Shown here in pieces: positions 1 through 13,581 of a stretch of DNA of 64,000 nt. Positions within the stretch are counted from its first letter, which is position 1. Each line of letters opens with the position of its first letter. Origin of the DNA: Plasmodium brasilianum (taxonomy: Eukaryota; Apicomplexa; Aconoidasida; Haemosporida; Plasmodiidae); the NCBI RefSeq assembly GCF_023973825.1, contig NC_090124.1, forward strand, positions 124,001 through 188,000. Direction: 5' to 3'. The position numbers and the translations under genes were made by a program. The notes beneath the pieces were generated by a model. The model worked only from the letters and a program-made list of their open reading frames with translations. It had not been told where the DNA came from and ran no database searches.

Positions 1-567
1 TTAGAATCTGATGATGATCTTTCTGAAATTTTCGTTGATTCGTCAAAATATGCTAGTCATTATAAAGAACAATCCGGTTTATCAGAATCTGAAAATGATT
101 ACTATAAAAAGCAACCTGATTCATCTAAGCATCATAATTATAGAAGTCAAGCTGTTACAGATAAGTCTACTAAAAGTTCTAGAACTTTTTCAAATATGAA
201 CGAAAGAAAAAGACAAAATAAGCGTGGTAAGAAGAAACGAAAAGGAATAATAAAAAAAGTTTTATACCCATTGACAAATTTTGTGAAAAAAACAGATGCT
301 ATATATGAATCAGAGTTATTAAAAACATTAATGGCTAATGTTGTTAATAAGAATTCAAAGAAGAAAAGAGGATTTAATAAAAAAATTGTTGACGGATTAA
401 CAATCACATCTCCAGTTTTAGCAATGAGTATATTTTTATTATTATTTGCTTTACAAAATGTAACTCCTGGTATTGTTATATCCGTCTTCTTTGTTGTTTT
501 AGCATTATATTATGTATTCCATAAATACAAAAAATGCAAACACTTGTGTAAAGTTTACGGAAAATAA
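1..567 (+). CDS. Plasmodium exported protein with two C-terminal TM segments, 5' truncated by window edge
   Basis: The frame is open from base 1 to a TAA at 565-567, giving 188 residues of what is probably exon 2; the start lies outside the window. The visible N-terminal part is acidic and Ser/Tyr/Lys-rich, followed by a basic stretch (NERKRQNKRGKKKRKG). The C-terminal 70 residues hold two hydrophobic segments separated by a short loop (about residues 130-150 and 153-171), ending in a Lys/Cys-rich tail. Two closely spaced C-terminal TM helices behind a charged region are typical of subtelomeric exported multigene families of malaria parasites (fam-l/fam-m and similar). No signal peptide or PEXEL is visible because the 5' part is missing. 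Family membership is inferred from architecture, not from a specific motif. Confidence 0.7.
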   Translation, partial: LESDDDLSEIFVDSSKYASHYKEQSGLSESENDYYKKQPDSSKHHNYRSQAVTDKSTKSSRTFSNMNERKRQNKRGKKKRKGIIKKVLYPLTNFVKKTDAIYESELLKTLMANVVNKNSKKKRGFNKKIVDGLTITSPVLAMSIFLLLFALQNVTPGIVISVFFVVLALYYVFHKYKKCKHLCKVYGK

Positions 568-1634
568 AATAATATTAAGAAAATTTCAGAATATGGATAT
601 TATCCTGGGTCATTATCTAAAAAGCGACAGATACAATACAGTAATTCTTTAATGTTTAAAATTTTATATATACAAAAGAAAAAATATATATGTGTATATG
701 TATTATTTACATTTACAATGTGGCTAACATTTAAAAAAAAAAAAAAAAAACTTTTAATATAATTTTTTATTCTCCGTATTTTAGAAGTTCTTTTATAATT
801 TAATTAATTATAAAGTTATTAACTGAATCATTTATTTAAAAGAGTTTGTATTACTTTAAAAGATTCCCTTTGTTCTTTTTTTTTTTTTTTTTGTTTAAAA
901 ATTAATAATATTTTTTGGTTTTTCAATTCATCTAGGAATGTTCAGTTGAGATATATTCATTAAATTTTATATTATTCTTTAAAACAATGTATCAAAACTT
1001 TTGTAGAGTATGTTTTATAACATATATCAACTATTAATTCAAATTTATTATTATTTCTGTTAAATAAAAAAAAATTAATTATTCAGGCATTCTTGATGTT
1101 TATTAAAAACAAATTTAAGAACTATTTTTTGTATTATAATTTTATGTCTACAGAAATAAATTATACTCTGATACAACGATTATTATTTCGTGTATTGTTG
1201 TCTTATATGAATTTCATTTTTTTTAAATGTTAATAAAATATCTCAGAAAATATTTTAATATGCCTTTTTTTTCAATTATCATTTCTTCATGGGTAATCTC
1301 TTTTAGTAGTAAGTTATGCGATTTCTGATAAAATGTTCTATATCCTTATTTATATAATTACATTATTTCTATAATATTCCTATTTATAGAAATCTTTACA
1401 ATTCTCTAATTTTGTATTTATTTTATATATTCCATATTTCTATGTGTTTATATTTTCAATTCACTTACTTGCTTGTAGTTATGAGGGTAGTCAAACTAGA
1501 ATTAAAGGAGCTCACAAAAGAACAAAATTATTAGAAAATGATAATATAATGTCTACTTGCATTACCATCCAAATCTTATTTACATTTCATGAAGCAATAT
1601 CTGTTAGTCCTCTCCTTTTATAATATAAATATAA

Positions 1635-1675
<41 letters not shown>

Positions 1676-3883
1676 AGGACGAATATTAGCTATAATTCAT
1701 TTAAGATTATGAAGAACATAAAAATTAAAAAAAACAAAAAATAACAATAACACACAACTAATATATACTTATTTCCCCTCTTTTTATGGGTTCCTCAACG
1801 TATATTATGCAAGCTAATTGACTCTCATAAAATTTCGGACTATAAACAAATTTGTATAATAACGTATATCATAAAAATTGTTATAGTCATATTTTTAAAG
1901 TTAAGATATATAACATTCTTAAAGTGTAAATGTACATATATATTTTATGCTTATAAATGTCCCCCAAGTTTAAGCATAAGTTAAAGTGATATAATTACAT
2001 TTATACATAAAATATACAACATAAATATAGAAGAAATTAAAATTCAATTTATGTTGATTACTCTACATAAAATATAAGATTATATATATTAAAATAAATT
2101 CTGTAAAAAATTATTTTATACATATGTTGTCTTTGTTCATTTTATATTTCATATAATAACAGAAATTACTTTATATACATATGCATAAAATACGAACTCT
2201 ATTAGGTCATAAATTCTTTTTATTTTTTAGTTTTTATTTTTTACATACATAGGTAATAAAAGTTAACATGTTCTCTTATGGGCGAATAAAGTTGTTCATT
2301 GAAATATATGCAATTTCGTATAATTTTGTAAACATATATATGATCACAATTTACTGAATTACCTTATTTTCCTACTAAAAATAACGAGTAATCATTTTAA
2401 AATTAAAAATTTAAGCTATTAAAAAATTGAAATATAAATGTGGAAGACTTGAAAAATTATAATGAATATTGATCTTAAATAAAATGAGATTTTCATTTTT
2501 AATTACATAAAAAAGAATTGTTATAACAATTGTCACAACATTCTTCTTGGTAAGATATTTAAATATATATATTTCTCATATTAAAAACATCTCCTGTGCA
2601 TTATTATCTTCAAAAATTTTAAAATGTTATGTTATTTTCATAATATATATTCCTTAGTTGTAGCATTTACACCTACTTTTATTAATTTGATAATTTTGCA
2701 AAAACTAGCATAAATGTATCACATGAATTATTATTAATGTAAAAAGTTGCTAGGAAATCAGCGTTTAACAATATAAATTAAAAAAAATAAAAAATATGAA
2801 ATTTGAACTTTTTGAATGTATCTTAAATAAAATATTGTTATACACAACATAATGAAAAGTTATATAACATATAATAATGCGAATAAATGGAAAAATTTAT
2901 AGCATAATTTATTTTCTTTTTTACAAATTATAATTTATATAAAAATGTTCTACAATAGCCCTTTTGCTAAATATTTTGAACTATATATAATCTTTGTATA
3001 CATACTTCACAAGTATTATTTCTAATTTCCCAAAAAATTATGTGTACTATATTATATTAATTTGCCATATATGTATATGTATATATTTTAAATGTATTTA
3101 TTATTTTTTATTAACTCTTATAAATCATGTATTTTTTTTTTTTTATGCTTATATTTAGTGTAATATCACAATGTCAAATCAAAATAATAAGAACTGTGCA
3201 CAAAATATTTTTCGTAAACGTAAATATTACAGATAGTAATAAATGTATTTTCAAATAAAATAGTAAAAACTGTACAACTATAACAGACATAATCATTACT
3301 AACATATGAATCGAATTATATTTATATATGTATGTATTATGCTTGCATATGTGTAGATATTTATTCATGAAAATTCTACATATACAACTTTTTCTATCCC
3401 TATATACGATGTAATGCTTTTAGAACTGAACAGATATTGCTAATTATATACAATATCATTTATTAAAAAGGAGTAAAAGTAATATAATAAAAAGAATCAA
3501 ATATATAAATTCTATTATACCCTTAAATTAAATCTCAAGTAAAAGTAAAATTTATAAATTTACAACTTTTCATAAAATTCCTTTTTCATTTTTAATTGTT
3601 TTATAATTTTTATACATATAATAAATTAAAATTTTTACGTTTATTTTGAATTTCATCTTATTATTGTTAATATTTATTTATCTTAAAATACCCGTTATTA
3701 TTTTTTCCCCTTTTAAAAAATGAAAAATACGAAATATATGATGTTCACAAATATACGTATGTTCGCTACTGTTCATATTAACATTTAGGGAAAACTTTCG
3801 TTCTAGTAATAAAGATTTAAATTTTTTTTTTTATGTAATTAAAGCGTGTAGCTATAAAAAATAAAAAAAGAATTTATATTATT
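568..3883. other. Gene-free subtelomeric stretch
   Basis: No convincing coding frame apart from the short relic listed at 1471-1623. The sequence is A/T-rich with many stops in all frames, short homopolymers and an (AT)n microsatellite near 1637-1672. The 64-codon frame on the minus strand at 3174-3368 is low-complexity and lacks family features. Confidence 0.6.
1471..1623 (+). pseudogene. Possible relic of an exported-protein second exon
   Basis: A 50-codon open frame begins next to a pyrimidine-rich stretch ending in TTGTAG, a plausible splice acceptor. It reads ACSYEGSQTRIKGAHKRTKLLE before running into hydrophobic sequence and a TAA. A Cys/Tyr start followed by a basic stretch and a Leu-Leu-Glu resembles the first residues of exon 2 in Plasmodium exported proteins, where the export motif lies. 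No exon 1 and no long downstream frame exist, so this would be a fragment at most. It may be chance. Confidence 0.2.
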
Positions 3884-4700
3884 ATGTCTCAAAAAATGAA
3901 TTTCTTCCAAATTGATCTAAGGTAAATTTTAAGACCCAGATATTAACAAAAATTCAAGGAAGAATAACGATTTTTTATTTATACTTATAAACACCATTTT
4001 ATTCTTTGCTTTTCTTTTGAATTGTACTTTTGGATTAATAAAAATATCACGTATGAAAAAATATATATACATATATATGTAAACTTTTTAATTCTTTTTA
4101 AAAATCTAAATTCGAATCTAAAGAATTTTTTTTTCAAAAAATGTTAATAATTTTATTTAGTCTCTTCAAGAACAGATGAGAATTAATAAAGCTGCTTCAA
4201 ATGACAAAATGGAAAATAAAAAGTACAAAAGACGGAAATAACACATGAATGGATATAGAACGAATGGATTATTTGGATGATGCAAATTCAAACAGGTTTT
4301 AAGTATTTTTGCTTGCCTGTAGATAATCAAAACAAGAAGTAAATCAAATCAAAAGAACAAAGAACTTGAAAAATGAATAGGCAGCATCGAGTTTAAATCG
4401 ACGAATTAGGTTCAAACACACACAAAACAGTGGATGTAAATCTGATATTTTGAAAAAAATATATACTTGGGATGACGCTCACCCACAGGAATGTATTAAA
4501 ATAGAAATAAAAATATTGTGTGGAAATATATTGATAAAAATATATTAATGAAAATGAGTAGAAATTAAAAAAATGGAATTAATAGAGAATGAATAAAATG
4601 AAAAAATAAGCAAATGCAAAAATGAAAATTTAACAAAGATACACACTGGACAATAATTCCAGCGCTTCAGTTGCACAGACAATCTTCTACACACATAATA
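3884..4700 (+). pseudogene. Heavily decayed exported/tryptophan-rich gene relic
   Basis: Around 3937-4058 a frame reads DINKNSRKNND followed by a hydrophobic run (FLFILINTILFFAFLLNCTFGLI), which looks like the signal-anchor exon 1 of a subtelomeric exported gene. The NKNSR stretch also appears in the putative exon 1 at 17921. The in-frame ATG upstream (3884 or 3896) is cut by a TAA, so the exon is broken. Downstream at about 4240-4290, short pieces such as EWI-stop-NEWIIWMM are Trp-rich, and more Trp codons follow near 4460-4650 among many stops. The GC content of 4180-4700 is also higher than its flanks. I read this as an old tryptophan-rich antigen gene; the exact ends are uncertain. Confidence 0.4.
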
Positions 4701-7700
4701 AATTATATACAAAAAGTAAAGCAAATTAAAATATATAAATAACAGAGAAAAAGAGTGTTCATTCAGTCGGTTAGAAACTATACTAAAACACTATATAAAT
4801 AACGCGTTTAGAATAAGATCAGAATGTAAAAATCATAAAATTTTTTTATTTAATAACTGCATAGAACAGTTAATAATCACATGTATGAGTAACAATGGAA
4901 TCAATAACCAAGAAAGGAAAAAGAATTAATTTAGAAAAAAAATAATATCAAAATAAATAATCTTTTGAAGTTAATGAAGATATATTATTTTATAATTTCT
5001 AGTTACTAATTTAAGTTGTACACCACAAATGATGAACAAGGAATAAATGAAAGAATGAATAATTTATAAAACAGAAATAACCCAATTTACCTTATAGAAT
5101 TTTTAGAATTTATCAAATCTATTATAATTAGGTCAGTATAAGTTAAAAAAAATATATATATATGAATAATATTATGCTTATGGAATAGTAAACGTACAAG
5201 GGTTTTAAATGTAAAAACTCGAATAGATTGAAAGCATAATTATTTAAATGATAAATCATGTTTCTACATAATACTAAAGAAATTTTTTTTTTTTTTTTGA
5301 TGTTTATATATTAATGTTCATTTATACGGAAGTGCTGTTTGTTATATGTATTATTTGTTTATAAGTTTCTTAAATTATCAAAAAAAAGAAAAAGATTTTC
5401 TTAAATAGTAATTTTTTTGTCCTTCATTATGTATAATAAAATTTATCTTAAAATAAAGTACTCGTTAATGTTCCTTCACTAATAACCTCTCATTATTTTC
5501 ATAGTTTTTTCCATATATGCTCTTAATGTTTACTTATAAGTTTTAATAAATATTATTTTTTCCCCCATACATTTTTAAATTAATATGTGAATTATGATAT
5601 ATAAATGATAATATTTATTAAAGCAAACAAACGAAAAAAAGACATCAGCTTTTTAAATTATATTTTTTCATATATAACTCTATGATTGTTTCTACATAAA
5701 ACTATAGAATTTAACGTTGCAAATTAACGTTCATTCAGGTAATTTGTAAGAATATTCATAAAATTAATATTATATTATTAAGTTTATTCTCATTCTGCTT
5801 CTACATTATTATATATATAAACATTTTTTTTTACGTGTGATTAAAATAATTACTAGAAATTATACTACCAATTAATGTTAAATGTAATTAAGTAATTTTT
5901 CTTATTTTTCGTTCTATATTACATGTACTTGAAACATGGTTTATAAATTCCATTTTGTACCTGTTACATTTCTTACATCAAATTTATTATTATTATTTAG
6001 CATACCTATTAAGCAATATTTTTATTTTATTTTATTATTATTTTTTTTTTTATTTGATAAATAAACTTACATAAAATATATATATTTATATAAATGTATA
6101 TATTACGCATGTGTATTATTTTTATTTTCCTAATTTTTTTTAGTAACTTATTTGTTTTCCTTACCATTAAATTAATCATATTAACACAATAAAATATACT
6201 AGCAAATAATTTTTTCAATGTTTTTTCCATTACATAAATATAAAATGAATGATGATACAATCTATTTATTTCATACATAAAACTTATTTTTAAGTTGTTT
6301 TAAATTATAATTTTTTACACTATTAAATCACATACATTCCAATATATATTTTCTTCATGGGTTTATTATAATTTATTAAAAAGAATAAAACCCATAACGA
6401 AGAGGAAATTATTCTATAAAGTATCAAAAATTTATATTATGATAATGATATAAATATTTTATCATAATACAGATTGACACATTCTATATTATAAATAATA
6501 ATACTTGTTCTATTCAATTTGATATCATGAACTTCCTAAAGTATCATAATTATTTAATTTTAAATGCTTCATAATTTTTTAAAATAAATTCTTATCTTCA
6601 TTATTTAATGTTACGAATTAATTTAATTCTTTTGTTATCATTATTATTTATTAAATAACCTTAACCCAATTTTTTCGTTTAAAAAAGTATTCAAAAAAAT
6701 ATTTCATTTATATTATTTTATTCTTATTTGTCTTATTTTGATATAAAAAAAAAAAAATATATATAGTTACATAATTCTTCTGAACCAACCCTTATGAAAT
6801 TTATTTTACCATAATTCTGAAAAAAATTATTAAAATATTTTTTTAAGAAATAAATTCTATGGTATATACATAATTAAATAATGTTTTTCCTTTTTTCATT
6901 ATATTGTTTTCTTTTTAAGAGGGACGATGCTAATATTTAATAATAATGAAAACAATAATAAATGATAAGGTAATTAAAAAAACAACCTATCATTTTTTCT
7001 ATTACCACATTAGCATTACACTAAACTATTTTTTTTTTTTTTTTCCCATGCCAACCTACATTCTCCTCGTATTTTTTAATTTTTTTATTTTTTTTAAAGT
7101 TCAAATAATATATTATATGAAAAAATAAATAAGCCAAAATAGTTAAAAGTTTAATGAAGTGTTTTTTTTATTATGAAATAAACAAAAATAATCTATATTA
7201 AAATATTCAACATCCATAATAAAAAGCTTGTAATCATTCTGTCAGTACTAGGTCCCATTAGTCCAATAAGATTTATTTTTATACTAGAATACTAAAAAAA
7301 AAAAGTAAGACAAAATATGTGTATATTAAAGCATACATATATTATAAATGTTATATTTTTTTATTTTCTTTATTTAATTTTCACTTTTTTTTTTATATAT
7401 ATATTTATTTTAATAACTAGTTAAATCTGTATTTTATGTTCCATTAATTTAATTGTTTTCTTTTAATTTATATTTTTATTATTTTAGAACAATTAATATA
7501 ATAGAAGAATACTATGACATCATGAACGGTACATAAAAATAAAAAAATATGAATCTGTAATAAAAAAGAATGTTCCTTATATAAAATATGTTAAACTGTT
7601 ATGATAAATAAATGTATGTGTATTTATATGAACTTATTTAAATTTTGTAAAAATAGAATACAAATAATAGGTGGATCCCTCTGATTGATTAAATATACAT

Positions 7701-8259
7701 ATATATATATGATTTATTTTTAATTGTTTTAAAAAATATTTTGTGCGGCGTACTTTTTTAAGGTGATCTATTATTTGAAAGAAAAATAAATATACTAATT
7801 GATTAAGACTTAAATTTTATTGAACATGTATCATACATATATTGATTAAAATAATTCATTTAAATAATAAAATTAATTTCTATAAAAATAACTTTCAATA
7901 TTTGTTCACATTAGAATCATATTTTTAAAAAAAATGTTACAATAAAAAATACATATGTCGAACATGTGAAATCGTTTAATCATCATATAATAATTCGTAG
8001 AATATATTTATGGAAATAATAAATTAAATTTGTTTTATTGATTACATTTTATTTTCTCTAATATTTTATTACGACATTTTATATTTAACTCTACCTGTTT
8101 TTCTTCTTTCTTTCTTTTTTTTTTTTTTTATGGTTCTTTCAAAAAGAAAAACATAAATATGCAATATTTAGAATTTTACTTTGATTATTATAAGATATTT
8201 TAAAATTTACAGAGAAAATTCTCATTTATTTAAAAGATATATATATTTTTTTTTATTAG
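4701..8259. other. Gene-free subtelomeric stretch
   Basis: I see no supportable gene. The 83-codon minus frame at 6027-6278 and the 60-codon plus frame at 6946-7128 are Lys/Ile/Phe-rich and low-complexity, with no start context, splice partners or family motif. Confidence 0.6.
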
Positions 8260-9794
8260 TGTATTCCAAACATGGAAGCATATAGTACTATAGAAGATAA
8301 CACTTTATCACGTCATAATGCAGACAGTCAAACAAAATATGACCTAGAAGTAGAGAGTGAAGCGTTAGAAAGTTATTATGGTCCAGAGAGCGATTCTCCA
8401 GAAACATATAATGAATTAGATATTGATGAATTACAAAATAGTGGGATGGAAGTAGATGAGGAAGTTGATACTTTGGACATTAGCAATACTGAAAGTTTTT
8501 CTATGGAAAATGGTATTGGAGAAGATATGGATCATGGTGTAAGTGCAGATGATGAACCAATGAATTTTGATGTAACGGATACGAATGCAGTTATTAATAA
8601 TGATGTACTATTAACAGATATATTCGGAAAAGATATCCTAATTAAGTGAGAAGATTTATCTTTTTTTCAAAAATTAAAATTAAAGATAGAGACCTTTTAT
8701 CTTTCAAGTCAATTATGAGCTTTTTTTTTTCATTTTTAATCCTTTTGTTCTTTACTGTAATGTTTAATTAACTTTTAAAGCAAATGATTATGGTAATCTA
8801 AGAATAACGTACATCTCTGTACAAAAGCGTTTTGTATAATTTTAATAATTGAAATAAACTGTAGAAATATAATTCTGTAAAAACATTTGAAATATTGCTT
8901 TTATTATTTTATCCTATCATTTTTTCCTTCTATTTTATCTTATTATTTTATTTTATCATATTTTTTATTTAATTTAATTTTTTTTTTTTTTCTTTTAGTC
9001 TTTTCAGATCCATAGAAACAGAATTAGAGAGGAACATTACAAGTCAGTAAATATTTATGAACAAAGTCCATCATTGCAATATTGGAAAGAAAACCGGAGG
9101 AATAACTGGAAGACATAATTGGATAATTGGGAACGATTCAGTATATCCATAGGAGATAAAGAAAACAAATGTCTTAGAGAAAAAGATAAAGCTTGGCTTA
9201 ATGGACATAAATCGACGGAAAAATATATGGATACATTATATAATGAACATATAGATAAAGAATACAAATCCGATTTTTTTGAAAAATAGTTAAATTGGGA
9301 TGAAAAAAGTGAGGAAATTGAATGAGAACAGAAAAACACAATATAAAAAATATGAGGAAAAAAAATGGATGTGTGAAAATAAATTCTTTTTAGATGATTT
9401 TACCTCAAAAGAATGAATGGACTGGAAAAAGGAAAAAATTATATCATGGTTAATGATCGACTGGAAACTCAAAGTGATACAGTACTGGTATAATTGGGAG
9501 AGTACAAAATGGCTGACGTGGGTACCTTCAAAAGACAATTAAGACTGAAATAAATAGTAAGGAAGAGTATGTATGGAATGGAAAGAATGGGATAATTGAG
9601 TATAGGATAAAGATAATGTATTTATGAACAATAGATGGAGGGGGTGATCCAATTGGGAAAATAATAAACAGGATGCTTTTAATGATTGGTTTTTAACACT
9701 TTTGTTGACAAATGAGTTACGCGAAAAACAGTGGCATCGTTGGAATGGTGATAGAAATAATTCCATAGGGATAAATACACCAATTTCAACATGA
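8260..9794 (+). pseudogene. Tryptophan-rich antigen (Pv-fam-a / TryThrA type) pseudogene
   Basis: An exon begins after the acceptor TTTTATTAG (reading CIPNMEAYST...) and runs open to 8645. It encodes an acidic, Ser/Glu/Asp-rich segment. A possible donor (GTGAGA at 8646) and an acceptor after a T-rich tract (AG at 8997-8998 or 9006-9007) define an intron. The next part reads in two frames: one from about 9008 to 9340, the other from about 9340 to 9794. Both are dense in Trp with the spacing of the tryptophan-rich domain (for example YWKENRRNNWK, SWLMIDWKLK, YWYNWESTKWLTW, QWHRWNGD). At least eleven in-frame stops and one frameshift break it, and the intron phases do not restore the frame. Several stops fall where Trp would be expected, as a single TGG-to-TGA/TAG change would give. 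The family binds red-cell surfaces or is exported in other species; this copy cannot make a full product. Confidence 0.85.
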
Positions 9795-12700
9795 AATTAG
9801 TACAAAAGTAAAATAAGTGCGAACAAATCGAGTAATATATAATATCATATCTTAAAACTAGCAATTCAAGAAATCAGTTACTAATAAAAGAAGAGAAAAA
9901 AGAAAGAATATAATATGTAATGGTACAGATAAAAATAAGATAATAAGAAATTTTCAAAATCAGTATAATTCTATTGTTGTTTTTAATGCATATTATAGTA
10001 TTTTACTTCTATTATAGAACAAGGATATACATAGTAAAGTGAAAAATACATTTTAATCTAAAATGTCTTACAAAATTAATGCGAATGTACAAATTAATTG
10101 AAAATTAGACTGTTTAAGTAGTGGATTAGTATTTATAGGTAAAATTTATGGAACATTTTTTGAAATTGTTTATAATATATATATATATATATATACGAAT
10201 GTTCAAGTCTTATTTTTTTTACGTAATATATGCCTAATAATTCTTTAATACTGCAAAAGAAATTTTTTTTCTGTTTTCTTTTAAGTCATTTGTATTCTTT
10301 TTATTTTATTTTATTTTCTTAAATATATATTTAAGCCCTATATTCTATAATTATTATTGATATAAAATATGTATCCAACTTTTTCTGTATTTGCGTATTT
10401 ATATAAATCATCCCAAATATTTTTTAATAAGTTTTATAAGAATTATTTTATTTTATTGTTTTTTGTGGCCTTTTTAAATATACATCTACATAAAATTGTA
10501 TCCAAGTGTTAATCTTTTAAAAAAAAAAAAGAAATAAATCTTATAATGACTATATTATATTTTATTAAATAATTATTATATTGATATTATTTTCATGTAA
10601 ACCTGTCGTTTTATAAACAAAATGTCTATTTCCAGTTATCCGTTATTGAGAACAGCTATAAAATTACCATTAAGTTTCTGATTTATCTCAATGTGCATTT
10701 TCTGTTAGTCATTTTGTGTATGCATACTTTTTTCTGCTAATAATAATTATCTTGATTCAACTATTAATGTATTATGGTAAAATATGACAATGTAATTTTC
10801 CTTTCGTTGTTTATAATATAAAATCAGTCCTTCTGTCAATGGATATGTAAAAATATCAAGAGTTTTTTTTTTTTTTATTTCTTTATTCTTATTATTTTTT
10901 GTACTAAATTTACTAACCCTATTCCAATGAAATAATATAACTTTTTTTTCTTCTACCATGTAATTTACACTTAAAAATATGATACTGTGTACCACTTTTT
11001 TATTTTTCCAAGTAAAATTTTATTAGTATTTATTTTTTTTCACCTTATGTTACTTTGAATACACAATATTACACGACTTCATTAGTTTTATTTTATTTTC
11101 AAGCAATAAATTTTTATATTGAGCATTCTTTTTCATTTTCGAATTTAAAGCAATCTACACATTTTTTCCCCTTTTAGTTTAACTTAAATATATTTATTTA
11201 TAGTTTCTATAATAATTGCACGTACAATTGCTATTTTTTATTTTTACTTTAACAGCAACTATTCAAATTATTTGGTTATTTTTCATCTTTTTAATAATTG
11301 ATTATCATCATTCTATACATATTTTTTTGGCGTATTCTCTTCTAATACTAAGGTATGAAAGAAATTTAGTTTTTATGTAACCTTTATCTTTGCGATTCAT
11401 AAACTGATACTAATGTTCAATATTATTATATATATACATATATTAACTTCCAATCTTTCTTGGGCTACTAATAGCGTAGTACAAATATATATGTATATAG
11501 TACTTTATCGCGTATTTTATCATTATACATTTTGAATTTTATTTTTAATATAAATTTTTTGCAATTACATTAATGAAAACTTTAATACTAATTTTTATTC
11601 TTGTCCTAAATTTTTATACAGTAACAATTTGATTATATTTTTTCAAAGATTTTATTGTATATTATGTTGTTATTTCAATTCCCTTTTTAAATAAATTGCC
11701 ATTTTTAATTAACCTTTATTTTAATATATTTTTCCATATATTTTTATCCATTTTACTACGTATTATTTTTACACCAGCATTTTTGAATATCTTTTTATGT
11801 TATTGAGTGCTATGTTTTTGTTTTTACTTATTTTATGACGTTCCTTTTTGTTAATTCCATTTAAAGTTGAATTACAGTGTTATTATAAAATTATTTATTT
11901 AATAAAACTATCGCCCAACTATAAAAGAAAAAAAGATAAAAGTATGCCTTTTCACCTTATAACTGATTTGTTATTATGTGTATGGAACAAGTAAAATAAA
12001 TTAATGATAACATACTATCTTATTCCATTTGGAGTTATATGATATATAATCGCATAATGTTACTCTACTTCATCGTTGTAACTTGGAACAAATTTACATA
12101 CATGTTCTCTTTTATCATGAAGTTCACCTAATACATATATACTTATACATATATAAAGATATAGATTTTGCTTATTAAAAGTTAATTCTGTCATGGTTAA
12201 ATTTAAATAATTATTATATTATATTTTTTGACGTACCACTTTATATTTTACATCCATGGTTCTTTCTCCTTTGTTTTATAACTATTTTCTGTTTTATGCT
12301 TTTCTGTTAATTTTAATATTTTTTTTTTTTTTTGTAGCTTTTAGTACAATATGAGTAGCCTTATATTTTCATAATATATAAGTTGTTTTAGCAAATTATT
12401 TATTTTTTGTAAATTTGTTTTTTTTTTTCTTGTAATGGCATATGTATTTAATAGTGTATCAAATTCTAAATAAGTTTATGATTACAAAATTGTACTTATA
12501 TATATGATATATATTAAAATTTTTGTTGAAGCGTTTATTTTTTTAATTGAATTGTTCCCTCTTTGAGTCAATCTTTTCCATTATGTACTAAGAACTTATG
12601 TTCATAAAAGTTTCTTTTAATAAGCCTTTTTTATGAGAAAATTTCCTATAATTGTTATAATATTATCATTCGAAATATTACTACTATCATAATAGGGAAA

Positions 12701-13581
12701 AAAAAATTTTATTTTATAAATATTTAAATTTAAAATATTTTAAAAAAGTTTTTCATAAATAGTATTAAAATGGGCGTTTATGTGTCTTTACAAGTATGCA
12801 TTATTAACAAAACTGAATAATGAAATATTCGTAAGAATAATTTACTTACTATAGTTAAAAAAAAAAAATAAATAAAAAACATAATTTTAATTAAAATTGG
12901 AATTAAATTCCCAATATTATAAAAAAGTTACACTAATTTACATTAAGTATATGAATAATTATATTATAAGGTAATCCCATAAAACTTCTAATATGTTTTA
13001 TTCAAAGAGCTTTACTTCTTCAAGACTTATATTTAAGTGTGAAAACCTATTCTCTTTTTTGATCTTTATTAAATTTTATAAATATCTTTTCCTTCATTTC
13101 TATACTTAGTGTAATGATATATTATATTATTAATTATTATTTATATTCTATATTTCGCACTATTTCAAAATTATTGATCTACGTATATTCACTAATGATG
13201 AAATTTAGAAAGTTTGTTTAACATTTCAGAATAGAATTTCAAATAGTTTGTATAACAAAAAAAAAGCGCATTATAAAAATGGAGTTTTAAACGTATACAC
13301 ACACACACATATATATATATATATTTTTTTTTTTTTATGAAAGAATATTACCTTCCACAAATCGTATATGTTAACGTATAAAAAGAAAACGATATATTTC
13401 GTAAAATACAAAAACAAATTAAGTATAACGTATAGTTTTACTCTTCTGTAAGTGAATATTTATGTATAAGAACATTATAACAATCATAATTAGGGATAAC
13501 TAATGATATCTTTTTTTTCTTTGTAGTTCTTGTGTATCATATGTACAACTATACATATCAATATTCCTAGTAATCTAACAA
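9795..13581. other. Gene-free subtelomeric stretch
   Basis: No coding frame I would defend. Bases 9980-10150 have slightly less biased composition and may be the decayed 3' flank of the tryptophan-rich pseudogene. The 82-codon minus frame at 10747-10995 is low-complexity. Several (AT)n and T-runs are present. Confidence 0.6.

Noticed and set aside
9055..9864. Minus-strand frames opposite the tryptophan-rich pseudogene
   Set aside because: They are Ser/Phe-rich complements of Trp/Lys/Glu codons with no start context; the plus-strand Trp pattern explains the region.
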